Origin: Bolinopsis microptera | Lineage: Eukaryota > Ctenophora > Tentaculata > Lobata > Bolinopsidae | NCBI RefSeq assembly: GCF_026151205.1 | Contig: NC_087078.1 | Coordinates: 9,440,675-9,504,674, forward strand | Reading direction: 5' to 3' | Length of the DNA stretch: 64,000 nucleotides | Part shown: piece by piece, positions 37,501 to 49,388 of the stretch | Numbering within the stretch: the stretch's first letter is position 1 | Layout of the letters: every line of letters begins with the position of its first letter | The notes under the pieces: generated by a model | What the model saw: only the letters and a program-made list of their open reading frames with translations | Told to the model about the DNA's origin: nothing | Databases searched by the model: none | Position numbers and translations under genes: made by a program

Positions 37501-40500
37501 GGGGGGGGGGGGGGGCCAATGGCATAAAATGGCATAAAATGGAGACTTTTTCTATGGAGAAAATGGAAAAACCCATGAGTAATTCTCCATTTTCTCCATT
37601 TTATGCCATGAATTTTGTCTTCGAAATTTCATTTAACACCTAAATTGGACATCCTAACATGTTTATTGACGCCTTACTAGGGGCGTAACAAGCTTATGAA
37701 AGCTCATAATAGGAGGGTTAATTTTTTAAGTCAAAATTTTTCAAAGTTTTTCCGAAAAACACTTTTCTCCACGTTTCATGCTACCCTGTTCATTATTTGC
37801 CGAAAATATTTGTTCGGTTTTTCGAAGTTCACAACTTCCCCTCGATACACAATTTTGGACTCGAGGTAATGCGATCTCGGAAGGCAGACCTCCCCTTTGA
37901 AACACGAGCTCGGAATCGGGAGCTCTCGATACGGGAGGTACGTATCGAAAATGACTCGGACCGAACATTTTCTAAGTTAACATTTTTCAAAGTTTTTCTG
38001 AAAACCACTTTTCTCCATGTTTCATGATACCCTGTTCATTTTTGGCCGAAAATATCTTTTTTTAAAATAATTTTTCTCGAAATTCTAGATTTTTCAGGTT
38101 TTCAATGGCATAAAATGGCATAAAATGGCATAAAATGGAGACTATTTCTATGGAGAAAATGGAAAAACCTATGAGTAATTCTCCATTTTCTCCATTTATG
38201 CCATTGGCCCCCCCCCCCCCCCGCTAGAACAGTTTGCTCCATTGAATATCTTACCTCAGCTAGAACAGTCTGCTCCATTGAATATCTTACCTCAGCTAGA
38301 ACAGTTTGCTCTATTACCACCGCAACATTCCATTAAATATCTTACCTCAGCTAGAACAGTCTGCTCCATTAAATATATTACCTCAGCTAGAACAGTTTGC
38401 TCCATTAAATATCTTACCTCAGCTAGAACAGTCTGCTCCATTAAATATCTTACCTCAGCTAGAACAGTTTGCTCCATTAAATATCTTACCTCAGCTAGAA
38501 CAGTCTGCTCCATTAAATATCGTACCTCAGCTAGAACAGTCTGCTCCATTAAATATCTTACCTCAGCTAGAACAGTTTGCTCCATTAAATATCGTACCTC
38601 AGCTAGAACAGTCTGCTCCATTAAATATCGTACCTCAGCTAGAACAGTCTGCTCCATTAAATATCTTACCTCAGCTAGAACAGTTTGCTCCATTAAATAT
38701 CGTACCTCAGCTAGAACAGTCTGCTCCATTAAATATCTTACCTCAGCTAGAACAGTCTGCTCCATTAAATATCTTACCTCAGCTAGAACAGTTTGCTCCA
38801 TTGAATATCTTACCTCAGCTAGAACAGTTTGCTCCATTAAATATCTCACCTCAGCTAGAACAGTTTGCTCCATTAAATATCTTACCTCAGCTAGAACAGT
38901 ATGCTCCATTAAATATCGTACCTCAGCTAGAACAGTCTGCTCCATTAAATATCTCACCTCAGCTAGAACAGTTTGCTCCATTAAATATCGTACCTCAGCT
39001 AGAACAGTTTGCTCCATTAAATATCTTACCTCAGCTAGAACAGTTTGCTCCATTAAATATCTCACCTCAGCTAGAACAGTTTGCTCCATTAAATATCGTA
39101 CCTCAGCTAGAACAGTCTGCTCCATTAAATATCTTACCTCAGCTAGAACAGTTTGCTCCATTAAATATCGTACCTCAGCTAGAACAGTCTGCTCCATTAA
39201 ATATCTTACCTCAGCTAGAACAGTTTGCTCCATTAAATATCTCACCTCAGCTAGAACAGTTTGCTCCATTAAATATCGTACCTCAGCTAGAACAGTCTGC
39301 TCCATTAAATATCTTACCTCAGCTAGAACAGTTTGCTCCATTAAATATCGTACCTCAGCTAGAACAGTCTGCTCCATTAAATATCGTACCTCAGCTAGAA
39401 CAGTCTGCTCCATTAAATATCTCACCTCAGCTAGAACAGTCTGCTCCATTAAATATCTTACCTCAGCTAGAACAGTTTGCTCCATTAAATATTTTACCTC
39501 AGCTAGAACAGTATGCTCTAAATATCTTACCTCAGCTAGAACAGTTTGCTCCATTAAATATCTTACCTCAGCTAGAACAGTCTGCTCCATTAAATATCTT
39601 ACCTCAGCTAGAACAGTTTGCTCCATTGAATATCTTACCTCAGCTAGAACAGTTTGCTCCATTAAATATCTTACCTCAGCTAGAACAGTTTGCTCCATTA
39701 AATATCTCACCTCAGCTAGAACAGTCTGCTCCATTAAATATCTTACCTCAGCTAGAACAGTTTGCAACATTAAATATCTTACCTCAGCTAGAACAGTTTG
39801 CTCCATTGAATATTTTACCTCAGCTAGAACAGTATGCTCTAAATATCTTACCTCAGCTAGAACAGTCTGCTCCATTAAATATCTTACCTCAGCTAGAACG
39901 GGGGGGGGGGGGGGGGGGGGGGGGGGGCCAATGGCATAAAAATGGCATAAAATGGAGACTTTTTCTATGGAGAAAATGGAAAAAACCCATGAGTAATTCT
40001 CCATTTTCTCCATTTTATGCCATGAATTTTGTCTTCGAAATTTCATTTAACACCTAAATTGGACATCCTAACATGTTTATTGACGCTTACTAGGGGCGTA
40101 ACAAGCTTATGAAAGCTCATAATAGGAGGGTTAATTTTTTAAGTCAAAATTTTTCAAAGTTTTTCCGAAAAACACTTTTCTCCACGTTTCATGCTACCTT
40201 GTTCATTATAAGCCGAAAATATTTTTTCGGTCAAAATTTTTCAAATTTTTTCTGAAAACCGCTTTTCTCCACGTTTCATGCTACCCTGTTCATTATTTGC
40301 CGAAAATATTTGTTCGGTTTTTCGAAGTTCACACCTTCCCCTCGATACACAATTTTGGACTCGAGGTAATGCGATCTCGGAAGGCAGACCTCCCCTTTGA
40401 AACACGAGCTCGGAATCGGGAGCTCTCGATACGGGAGGTACGTATCGAAAATGACTCGGACCGAACATTTTCTAAGTTAACATTTTTCAAAGTTTTTCTG

Positions 40501-43500
40501 AAAACCACTTTTCTCCATGTTTCATGATACCCTGTTCATTTTTGGCCGAAAATATCTTTTTTTTAAATAATTTTTCTCGAAATTCTAGATTTTTCAGGTT
40601 TTCAATGGCATAAAATGGCATAAAATGGCATAAAATGGAGACTATTTCTATGGAGAAAATGGAAAAACCTATGAGTAATTCTCCATTTTCTCCATTTATG
40701 CCATTGGCCCCCCCCCCCCGCTAGAACAGTTTGCTCCATTGAATATCTTACCTCAGCTAGAACAGTCTGCTCCATTGAATATCTTACCTCAGCTAGAACA
40801 GTCTGCTCCATTAAATATCGTACCTCAGCTAGAACAGTCTGCTCCATTAAATATCTTACCTCAGCTAGAACAGTTTGCTCCATTAAATATCGTACCTCAG
40901 CTAGAACAGTCTGCTCCATTAAATATCTTACCTCAGCTAGAACAGTCTGCTCCATTAAATATCTTACCTCAGCTAGAACAGTTTGCTCCATTGAATATCT
41001 TACCTCAGCTAGAACAGTTTGCTCCATTAAATATCTCACCTCAGCTAGAACAGTTTGCTCCATTAAATATCTTACCTCAGCTAGAACAGTATGCTCCATT
41101 AAATATCGTACCTCAGCTAGAACAGTCTGCTCCATTAAATATCTCACCTCAGCTAGAACAGTTTGCTCCATTAAATATCGTACCTCAGCTAGAACAGTTT
41201 GCTCCATTAAATATCTTACCTCAGCTAGAACAGTTTGCTCCATTAAATATCTCACCTCAGCTAGAACAGTTTGCTCCATTAAATATCGTACCTCAGCTAG
41301 AACAGTCTGCTCCATTAAATATCTTACCTCAGCTAGAACAGTTTGCTCCATTAAATATCGTACCTCAGCTAGAACAGTCTGCTCCATTAAATATCTTACC
41401 TCAGCTAGAACAGTTTGCTCCATTAAATATCTCACCTCAGCTAGAACAGTTTGCTCCATTAAATATCGTACCTCAGCTAGAACAGTCTGCTCCATTAAAT
41501 ATCTTACCTCAGCTAGAACAGTTTGCTCCATTAAATATCGTACCTCAGCTAGAACAGTCTGCTCCATTAAATATCGTACCTCAGCTAGAACAGTCTGCTC
41601 CATTAAATATCTCACCTCAGCTAGAACAGTCTGCTCCATTAAATATCTTACCTCAGCTAGAACAGTTTGCTCCATTAAATATTTTACCTCAGCTAGAACA
41701 GTATGCTCTAAATATCTTACCTCAGCTAGAACAGTTTGCTCCATTAAATATCTTACCTCAGCTAGAACAGTCTGCTCCATTAAATATCTTACCTCAGCTA
41801 GAACAGTTTGCTCCATTGAATATCTTACCTCAGCTAGAACAGTTTGCTCCATTAAATATCTTACCTCAGCTAGAACAGTTTGCTCCATTAAATATCTCAC
41901 CTCAGCTAGAACAGTCTGCTCCATTAAATATCTTACCTCAGCTTGAACAGTTTGCAACATTAAATATCTTACCTCAGCTAGAACAGTTTGCTCCATTGAA
42001 TATTTTACCTCAGCTAGAACAGTATGCTCTAAATATCTTACCTCAGCTAGAACAGTCTGCTCCATTAAATATCTTACCTCAGCTAGAACGGGGGGGGGGG
42101 GGGGGGGGCCAATGGCATAAAATGGCATAAAATGGAGACTTTTTCTATGGAGAAAATGGAAAAACCCATGAGTAATTCTCCATTTTCTCCATTTTATGCC
42201 ATGAATTTTGTCTTCGAAATTTCATTTAACACCTAAATTGGACATCCTAACATGTTTATTGACGCTTACTAGGGGCGTAACAAGCTTATGAAAGCTCATA
42301 ATAGGAGGGTTAATTTTTAAGTCAAAATTTTTCAAAGTTTTTCCGAAAAACACTTTTCTCCACGTTTCATGCTACCTTGTTCATTATAAGCCGAAAATAT
42401 TTTTTCGGTCAAAATTTTTCAAATTTTTTCTGAAAACCGCTTTTCTCCACGTTTCATGCTACCCTGTTCATTATTTGCCGAAAATATTTTTTCGGTTTTT
42501 CGAAGTTCACACCTTCCCCTCGATACACAATTTTGGACTCGAGGTAATGCGATCTCGGAAGGCAGGCCTCCCCTTTGAAACACGAGCTCGGAATCGGGAG
42601 CTCTCGATACGGGAGGTACGTATCGAAAATGACTCGGACCGAACATTTTCTAAGTTAACATTTTTCAAAGTTTTTCTGAAAACCACTTTTCTCCATGTTT
42701 CATGATAACCTGTTCATTTTTGGCCGAAAATATCTTTTTTTAAAATAATTTTTCTCGAAATTCTAGATTTTTCAGGTTTTCAATGGCATAAAATGGCATA
42801 AAATGGCATAAAATGGAGACTATTTCTATGGAGAAAATGGAAAAACCTATGAGTAATTCTCCATTTTCTCCATTTATGCCATTGGCCCCCCCCCCCCCCC
42901 GCTAGAACAGTTTGCTCCATTGAATATCTTACCTCAGCTAGAACAGTCTGCTCCATTGAATATCTTACCTCAGCTAGAACAGTTTGCTCTATTACCACCG
43001 CAACATTCCATTAAATATCTTACCTCAGCTAGAACAGTCTGCTCCATTAAATATCTTACCTCAGCTAGAACAGTTTGCTCCATTAAATATCTTACCTCAG
43101 CTAGAACAGTCTGCTCCATTAAATATCTTAACTCAGCTAGAACAGTTTGCTCCATTAAATATCTTACCTCAGCTAGAACAGTCTGCTCTATTAAATATCT
43201 TACCTCAGCTAGAACAGTTTGCTCCATTGAATATTTTACCTCAGCTAGAACAGTATGCTCTAAATATCTTACCTCAGCTAGAACAGTTTGCTCCATTAAA
43301 TATCTTACCTCAGCTAGAACAGTTTGCTCCATTAAATATCTTACCTCAGCTAGAACAGTCTGCTCGTTGGCATCTCGTCTGACCCTTACGTCGAGGGTTC
43401 CCGCTAAAACACCCCAAGTTAACGTCCAGAAGTGCTCGTTCCTGTAAAAAGCAGTGATGTTCACATCTTCTAGCTTAGATATGTGAAATAAATCAAAATA

Positions 43501-46500
43501 TTTGTATGTTTATGTCACCAAATAAATGATAGACGAACAACACATTCATGATTGTAATTTCTTTAGTTTGGGGATATTCTTGTAGGTAAAAAGACACAGG
43601 AAACGGTCCAATTTCTTCAAATTTTCTTAAATTCAGCTACCTATACCCTTCTGTCGTAAGAGTTATAATACGGAGTTTTTTTTCGTGCTTGTCCATATGA
43701 TGACCGCTACAACAATTTAATATATTTTGATATCTATACAAAATTTGGGAAAAATAACCTTATTTTTTGTGTGCATGGAATGACCGAGCAAATGACATGT
43801 AATTTAGTATCTACAAGTATTATTCGACTGAATCGGCAAGATCAGATTTAGACAATTCGTAAAAAAATCATTAGGAATTTGCTGTTTGTAGTAAATGGGA
43901 ATATAAAGTACTAGTGGACTATACTACAAATTGTAGAACTGCGAAAAATATAATATTAAAAACTTCTGAAACGCTAAATGGAAGGGCTAGACACTAGTGA
44001 CCTCTGTCGTCAGCATCAATATTTTCAGGGGCGCACTAAAATTTTGGTTTTGCTTCGGTGCCTCGCCGATTTAATCGACCATTATCCCTTTTTGGATATA
44101 ATCTAGGAGTTATTTCGCCATCCAGCGCAAAAAAGGAGCAACGACTAACTTTGCCTAGTTCTGACCTAAAATGAAGAGCTATTATTTACTGGTCACTTTT
44201 AGTAAAAAATAAGGCTGTGAGACTGACTAATTCTTTGTTAGTGATATGCTAAATGATTTTATGTTTTATAATTTGGATTTATTAGTCGAGAACTGGATAA
44301 TTATCTTGTCCATCATCACTTTAAAACTCAACCGTTCGCCATTGCGATCACTTTGATATCTCTCGAATATTTGAAAAGCACGTTTTGAGTGCACGAAATA
44401 TATCATGATGCTTTTAATCACGACTATCTTCATAACTGGAATCTCCGCTTTTGACCAAACAGGTAGGCTGGTTTCGTACTATTGCATAATGCAGAATGCC
44501 TTTTCATTCTAAACTAATTAATATTAAATCGTTAATATATTAATATGAATCAGCACGAAAGATTTTTGAGACTTTCAGGTCAAATAGCATTTCCTTTGAC
44601 AATTTGAACACCTAGGCTGGAAAGCAGTACGAACTGGCGGTAGCATAAACTATGACCTGGAGGAGACACCACTAGAGATAAAATCAGACACCAACCTAGG
44701 GAGGAAACTCGACATTCTCTTCTATTCTAACGATCAATGGGCAGGAGGAATCTCAATTATTTCCCAATCCACTCCAAGATACTATCTCTACTACTGCGGC
44801 GGGTCATATTATGAAACCTCCTCAGCAAGCCTGCCATCTGCCACTATCGAGATATGGAGGATCACACTAACCAAGACCTCTGGTGTCCGAGTTGTGGTAC
44901 AGTGTAACGAAGTGGAAGTGGTCAACATCCTGATGTCGATCTCTACGTGTAGCGGTGCCTATTCGCGTGTTAGCTGGAGCAAAGACGTAGATCAGATACT
45001 GTTCACTATCAGGGACACCGGTTCACATTTCTACAGAAAAAGGATACCAGGTACGGTAATTTGAAGTTAGAAAAATAAAGTATGACAAATGAAAATCATT
45101 ATGAGCTGTCAATAAATTACGTAGTTGTTAAAGAGTGTGTAACGTGTATTCAAATTAAATTTATGATTCAAGTTAAATCAAAGTTTGTAGAGACTGAACG
45201 AGGTTGGGAAGTTTCAAAACTGGGATATGGGTGGGGTGATTAGTGCAATCTCTATTTATAACACAATTTTTATTCGACTGTTATTATTAACCAAGATATC
45301 TATTAACCAAGGTATAGGTATACTATACTACCGCCATGTTCCCATCTATCTGGATATTGGACAATATCAGAAAGATTAAAACGGGGGGGGGGGGGGGGGG
45401 GGGGAGATTTCCTCTAGGCTCCGTGTGTATTAAAGGACTTCTGTAAGACCTTTTGTTGAGAGGGATAATTTAATTTAATTGAATACTTGTCCTCCAGCAT
45501 TCTTTGTTAAACAAATCACTAGTACCATGTTAACGCACAACATAATTCTCCCGAGTAAAATATGCTCGCACAAAACTTGGTTACCATGAATATGGAGCAT
45601 AGTACTCAGCCTCCTAAGGGCCAATATGAATAACCGGCATGGAATCAAGTCACGTGGGTAGTCATGGGGTTTTATTGGCTAGATATTCTGAATAATTCAA
45701 GTGCGCGATAGACAACTTTACCCTGTCACAATTTATATCGAAAAAATCTACCACTTAAAATATCCTTGACGCCACCAATTGCTCATCTAAATTTGACATA
45801 TTTAATTAACAAAACATGTAAAGTCTTACTCCCCAGACGCTGGATTATCGCGTATTTAAGAGACACCGTATGATGGGTCCACTGCCCGTTACTCACTTTG
45901 ACTAAATTTCTGCTAATTCTCAGTTGTTTTTACCATTGTAACCCCTGTTTTACGCTAGTCATCGTTATTTTTAAGGTTTAGACACTGTCCAATGGATCGA
46001 CAGGTATGGTCTGTTAACTGTTTTATTTCCAAATACCCTTTACTTTTGTGATACAAAAACAGTATTCACTAAGACAACACTCTAAATTCTAATCTCTAAT
46101 AAATTCTGGACCTACGTAAAATACAAATCCAAGTCACCCAGATCTCTGAAAATACAATTTAAATCGTTGCCGAAGAGTCAAGCTGATCAAGCTGACCCCT
46201 TTAACGATTATTTTGTTCAAAGCCCAATTTTTGTTATGGATTAGTTTTTTAAAGTTTTTTAATGTATGTATCAGCACACAAAATGGCTATAACGTGGTTT
46301 TAACCTCATTTTGTGACGTTATCAAATGAAGATTCTAACCTGAACTCCAGTACTCCGTCAAGGGTTGCAGCCTCCCTCAAGCACTTGTCAAGAGAGGATA
46401 TCATGTGACCGGGGGTGGTCTGGAGCAGCACTTTGCTTGTATACACTGACAGATAATATCTATAAGATTTAGAGAATTAATGGGATAATTGAGATTCTGA

Positions 46501-46597
46501 TAATGAATAGTTCAATTATCATATTCATTTAAGAATGAGGTCTAGGAGAATTCAAACTACAAAATAGATCGACTAACGTACACATAATATATATAAA

Positions 46598-46676
<79 letters not shown>

Positions 46677-48397
46677 GGCAGACAGGCAGGCAGGCAGACA
46701 GACAGACAGACAGACAGACCGACAGACAGACAGACAGACAGATACCTGTCATTGGCAGTAAGGTAGCGATGGTAATAAAGCTGATAAGGATAGCTATAAG
46801 AGGATCTGCTCCTGGCAGATCATATGAAGTAACTAGGTAGTATGAAGCTGCAACCCCCAGAGAGGATAAACCTGAAACGGGAGGAGAGTTAAAAAGTTAG
46901 AGCGTCCATTTCTATCATGAATATCATAGATCATTTGCCGGTAAATAAAAATAAAAACAAAACAAAACTTACATGTTACAAGAGCTAACGGGTTGAGAGG
47001 TTTACCAGGCAGAAACAATCCTGCCAGAAGAGGCACATACCCGAACAAGCTGCTACCTAATCGGAAAACAAGCTTAAAGTGGCAAATCAGTAGTCACGTG
47101 ACATTTGGAGTTAATAAAATACCAGTTCTAAATAGTGAGAGGTGAAATGATACCATCGAGTGTTTTTTTCCATAAAAAATACTTAACTTAAATCAATATC
47201 CATACTTCATTCATTTTATCTTGTCACGAAGGCGGATTCCGTCGTAAAATAAAAAAGATTGAATTGCAAGAAGTTCCGAGTTTAGTTACCTAAATCGTTG
47301 ACTGAGTCCTGTACCCAGTTGCTGGGAGAGGAGCGAGCTAGGTGCTCGTAAGCTGGGTTCTTCACCAGAAAAGTAGCTCCGAAATGTAGTCCAAGACCTG
47401 GTATTGAGTATATTGATTAGTAGGGGGAGGCAGGACATATTATTTGCTTTGACACGTGATGATTGGTAAAATGCGACCATTTAAGTAAAGCGTAGTTTGC
47501 TGAAATCTGTTCAAACACTTGCTTAGTGTTTAGTGCTTATTTCATTAATAAATATAACTTCCAACTTTGACTCAAAAACAGCGCATAAAATCTCACAAAC
47601 CAAACACAGTAGCCGGGAGCATGGAATCAGGTCTGAAGTCCAGTCCCTCGAGGAGATGATGCACAGCTTCCTTTATGATAAAGAAGGAAATGAACTGGGT
47701 GAGTAGAGTAGCGGAGAACACAGCCAGAACCTCTACTCTGGAGTAACCGTATGTGAAGGTCAGGGAGGGAGCCTGTTTCTCTGACCATCTGAACAATAAA
47801 TAATTCAATATTCTCCTCACATAATGTTGCAGGTTGAGCTTCAACCCGCTAATTTGTTTCAATTTCTTTCCTAGCCCCAACCCTCTGATGTTTCGATCAA
47901 TTTTCAAAAATTTGTATTACAGCTATCAAAAATATCCAGTATTGGACTCTACCTGCAGCCGATAGGATTAAAGAAAGTAATTACCTGAAGATGAGAGCGG
48001 ATACGAGATTAGCAAAGTCAAATAGGGTGAGAAAGGTGAGGGCCCGCAAAGCTAGACTGTTTGTAGAGTAAACCCAGTAAAACATGAATAGTATACCTGG
48101 AGAATTAGAGTTATTAGAAATGTAATAAAATAAGCAAATATTTTCTATTATATAGGTGAATACTGAATAATTATATAACATTGACTTAACTTAGCATTAT
48201 GAATGGCCACCGAAAAATCATTTTACTGCTCTTTGACTGCAACTAAAATAAGTCGGATTTAGTTCCTTAATCCAAGTAAAATATCATTTTCAAAAATTCA
48301 GGTTCAACTGACCTAAGAATGTTCCAGATATGGCATAAATACATCTCCGAGATTGAGGGTCACCGGAGAGCGATCTCAACTCCTTTAGCAAACCCAT
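31557..48397 (-). CDS. SLC30A6: Zinc transporter ZnT6, nine coding exons
   Basis: Exons on the minus strand: 48397-48313, 48096-47985, 47788-47601, 47397-47290, 47056-46973, 46871-46746, 46445-46340, 43441-43345, 31760-31557. All have GT-AG boundaries and matching phases. They total 1110 nt, 369 residues. Matches to human ZnT6 as I recall it: YSTNSLALRALTFLTLFDF, RVEVLAVFSATLL, TSKVLLQTTPGHM, TLDGVLEFRNEHFWTL, RVRRDANEQTVLAE and VTHRLSQHVTLLNVQVI. ZnT6 is a SLC30 family member of the early secretory pathway that pairs with ZnT5 and itself lacks the TM2/TM5 zinc ligands; no HxxxD is visible here either. The C-terminal disordered tail is shorter than in human (461 residues). The start is the ATG at 48397, and an upstream acceptor (TTATTAG at 48422) may mean a further 5' exon. 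The last intron contains the 36-bp donor array. Confidence 0.93.
37490..38222. mobile_element. G-tract foldback element in the array, copy 1
   Basis: 733 bp, starting with a G run and ending with a C run, flanked by GCTAGAAC (37482-37489 and 38223-38230), an 8-bp target duplication taken from the array unit. Palindromic end modules (ATGGCATAAAATGG ... CCATTTTATGCCAT) and one copy of the 230-bp unit identify it as a relative of the element at 12594-15996. No ORF of its own. Confidence 0.88.
39900..40719. mobile_element. G-tract foldback element in the array, copy 2
   Basis: 820 bp, same ends and same GCTAGAAC flanks (39892-39899, 40720-40727) as copy 1 and the same neighbouring array variants, including the unusual unit with TTTGCAACATT about 140 bp to its left. 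Slightly longer than copy 1 because an extra partial repeat (TTTTCGGTCAAAATTTTTC) is present. It is therefore a segmental copy, not a separate insertion. Confidence 0.88.
42090..42900. mobile_element. G-tract foldback element in the array, copy 3
   Basis: 811 bp, with GCTAGAAC on both sides (42082-42089, 42901-42908). Internal sequence and left-hand array context match copy 2. Spacing between copies is 2410 and 2190 bp, so this is the third member of a higher-order repeat. Confidence 0.88.
43442..44404. other. SLC30A6 intron sequence, nothing recognised
   Basis: AT-rich intron between the exon at 43345-43441 and the nested gene; no exon or repeat recognised. It will contain the promoter of the nested gene if that gene is transcribed independently. 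Confidence 0.4.
44405..45064 (+). CDS. Small secreted protein nested in a SLC30A6 intron
   Basis: Two exons, 44405-44462 and 44616-45064, join in frame (ACAG|GTAGGC, AACACCTAG|GC) to give 168 residues. Residues 1-15 (MMLLITTIFITGISA) form a clear signal peptide. The mature part is a beta-rich domain with several Tyr and Cys residues: KLDILFYSNDQWAGGISIIS, YYLYYCGGSYYE, ATIEIWRITLTK, VRVVVQCNEVEVVNILMS, DQILFTIRDTGSHFYR. The TGA at 45062-45064 is followed within 10 bp by AATAAA (45074-45079), which supports this as the terminal exon. The pattern resembles extracellular domain families found in cnidarians, but I cannot name the family. It lies on the strand opposite to its host gene. Confidence 0.75.
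45065..46339. other. SLC30A6 intron, with an isolated G tract
   Basis: No exon recognised. A run of about 24 G at 45383-45406 resembles the terminal G tracts of the foldback elements, but I find no partner C run or target duplication nearby, so it may be a solo end or a simple homopolymer. Confidence 0.4.
46599..46741. repeat. (CAGA)n microsatellite
   Basis: About 35 tetranucleotide units, with CAGG variants at 46676-46697. The array ends immediately next to the donor of SLC30A6 exon 46746-46871 (plus-strand CAGATAC|CTG), that is, within 5 bp of a splice site. Confidence 0.95.
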
Positions 48398-49388
48398 ATC
48401 TTCAGCAACACCTCCGAAGTTCTAATAACACCAAACTTTGAGTAAGTTAGTTTGCAGTTATAAGTAATTACTCGGTTGTAATCAATTATTTAATTGATTA
48501 ATTAATTGCTCTGCCACAGATGAGATGTTAAGGTAATGTTGTGATGTAGCTCCTTGATAGAGTAGAGTTCTTTCTCGCATGCTAAAAAAAGAATAGTTTC
48601 GTTAAAATTTATTTTAAAGATCGGTCCCGTTATTTGAAAAGCAAACCAAATATCAATTATATAAGATACCTTTGTAGCTTTGTAGGTAAACACAAACTAA
48701 ATATATATTATATATGTGGTAATAAGAATCTAAATAAAACAAAAAAGTTTTTGTTATAGATTTTAGCTAATTCGATTTATTTGATGAAGTATAATAAAAC
48801 AGTTCATTCAAAATGTGTACTGGTCTATATAATAATAGTCCAGCACAATAACTTTCTGATATATCATATCGCTACATTTATACCGGCGGAACCGTAAAGC
48901 GGTAAACAACGATGACAAATTATTATTTGCGTATACTAAACTAATACTTAATTGTGATTACTTAATATAATCATGAGCTTAACTTTTGTATTATATGCTT
49001 AATTAATATCGACTTTCTTTGTTTAATACAAGCACATTACACAAATCAAGTCGATATTAATTAAGTTAGATATAACAAATATAATAATAATATATAATAA
49101 TATAAGATATAACAAATTATCTAGTACACTCTCTGAATGATGGACGATATACAAATTTGATATCGAACGGTCAATACAAAACAAAGACACGACCCAAAGC
49201 AAAAAAAAACTGTCCAAACAAAACACTCTCTCTACATACTCCGGAGAGATCGATTAATCATCAAAAGATTTTCCACGTTTTAAAAACGATGTTGGGTTGA
49301 TAACACAGAAAGTGCTGTCATGTTTTTATTACGCCACTGAAAATTTAATTTATAGAAAAGTTCTATGGTAGCCAATAGAAGGTTGTAT
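48398..49388. other. AT-rich DNA upstream of SLC30A6
   Basis: Probable promoter and 5' region of SLC30A6; an acceptor-like TTATTAG lies at about 48422, so a 5' exon may lie here or beyond. No exon is recognised. Confidence 0.4.

Larger units (their letters stand above)
31918..43365 (-). repeat. 36-bp tandem array made of a duplicated exon end plus 5' splice site
   Basis: About 250 units of 36 bp (some 33 bp) in four blocks: 31918-37489, 38223-39899, 40720-42089 and 42901-43365, fully inside the last intron of SLC30A6. On the gene's sense strand each unit is CAGACTGTTCTAGCTGAG followed directly by GTAAGATATTTAATGGAG. The first unit is the genuine exon 43345-43441 end and its donor. Variants change the donor to GTGAGA, GTACGA or GTAAAA, nearly always keeping GT. 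All three frames on one strand and the matching frame on the other are open because 36 is divisible by three, so the giant ORFs are not evidence of a separate protein. A marker phrase (TCTATTACCACCGCAACATTCC, on the plus strand, in part) recurs near 31920, 32122, 38311 and 42990. Confidence 0.97.

Noticed and set aside
31918..43365. CRISPR array
   Set aside because: Units are contiguous 36-bp tandem repeats without unique spacers, in an animal genome, and start at an exon/intron junction.
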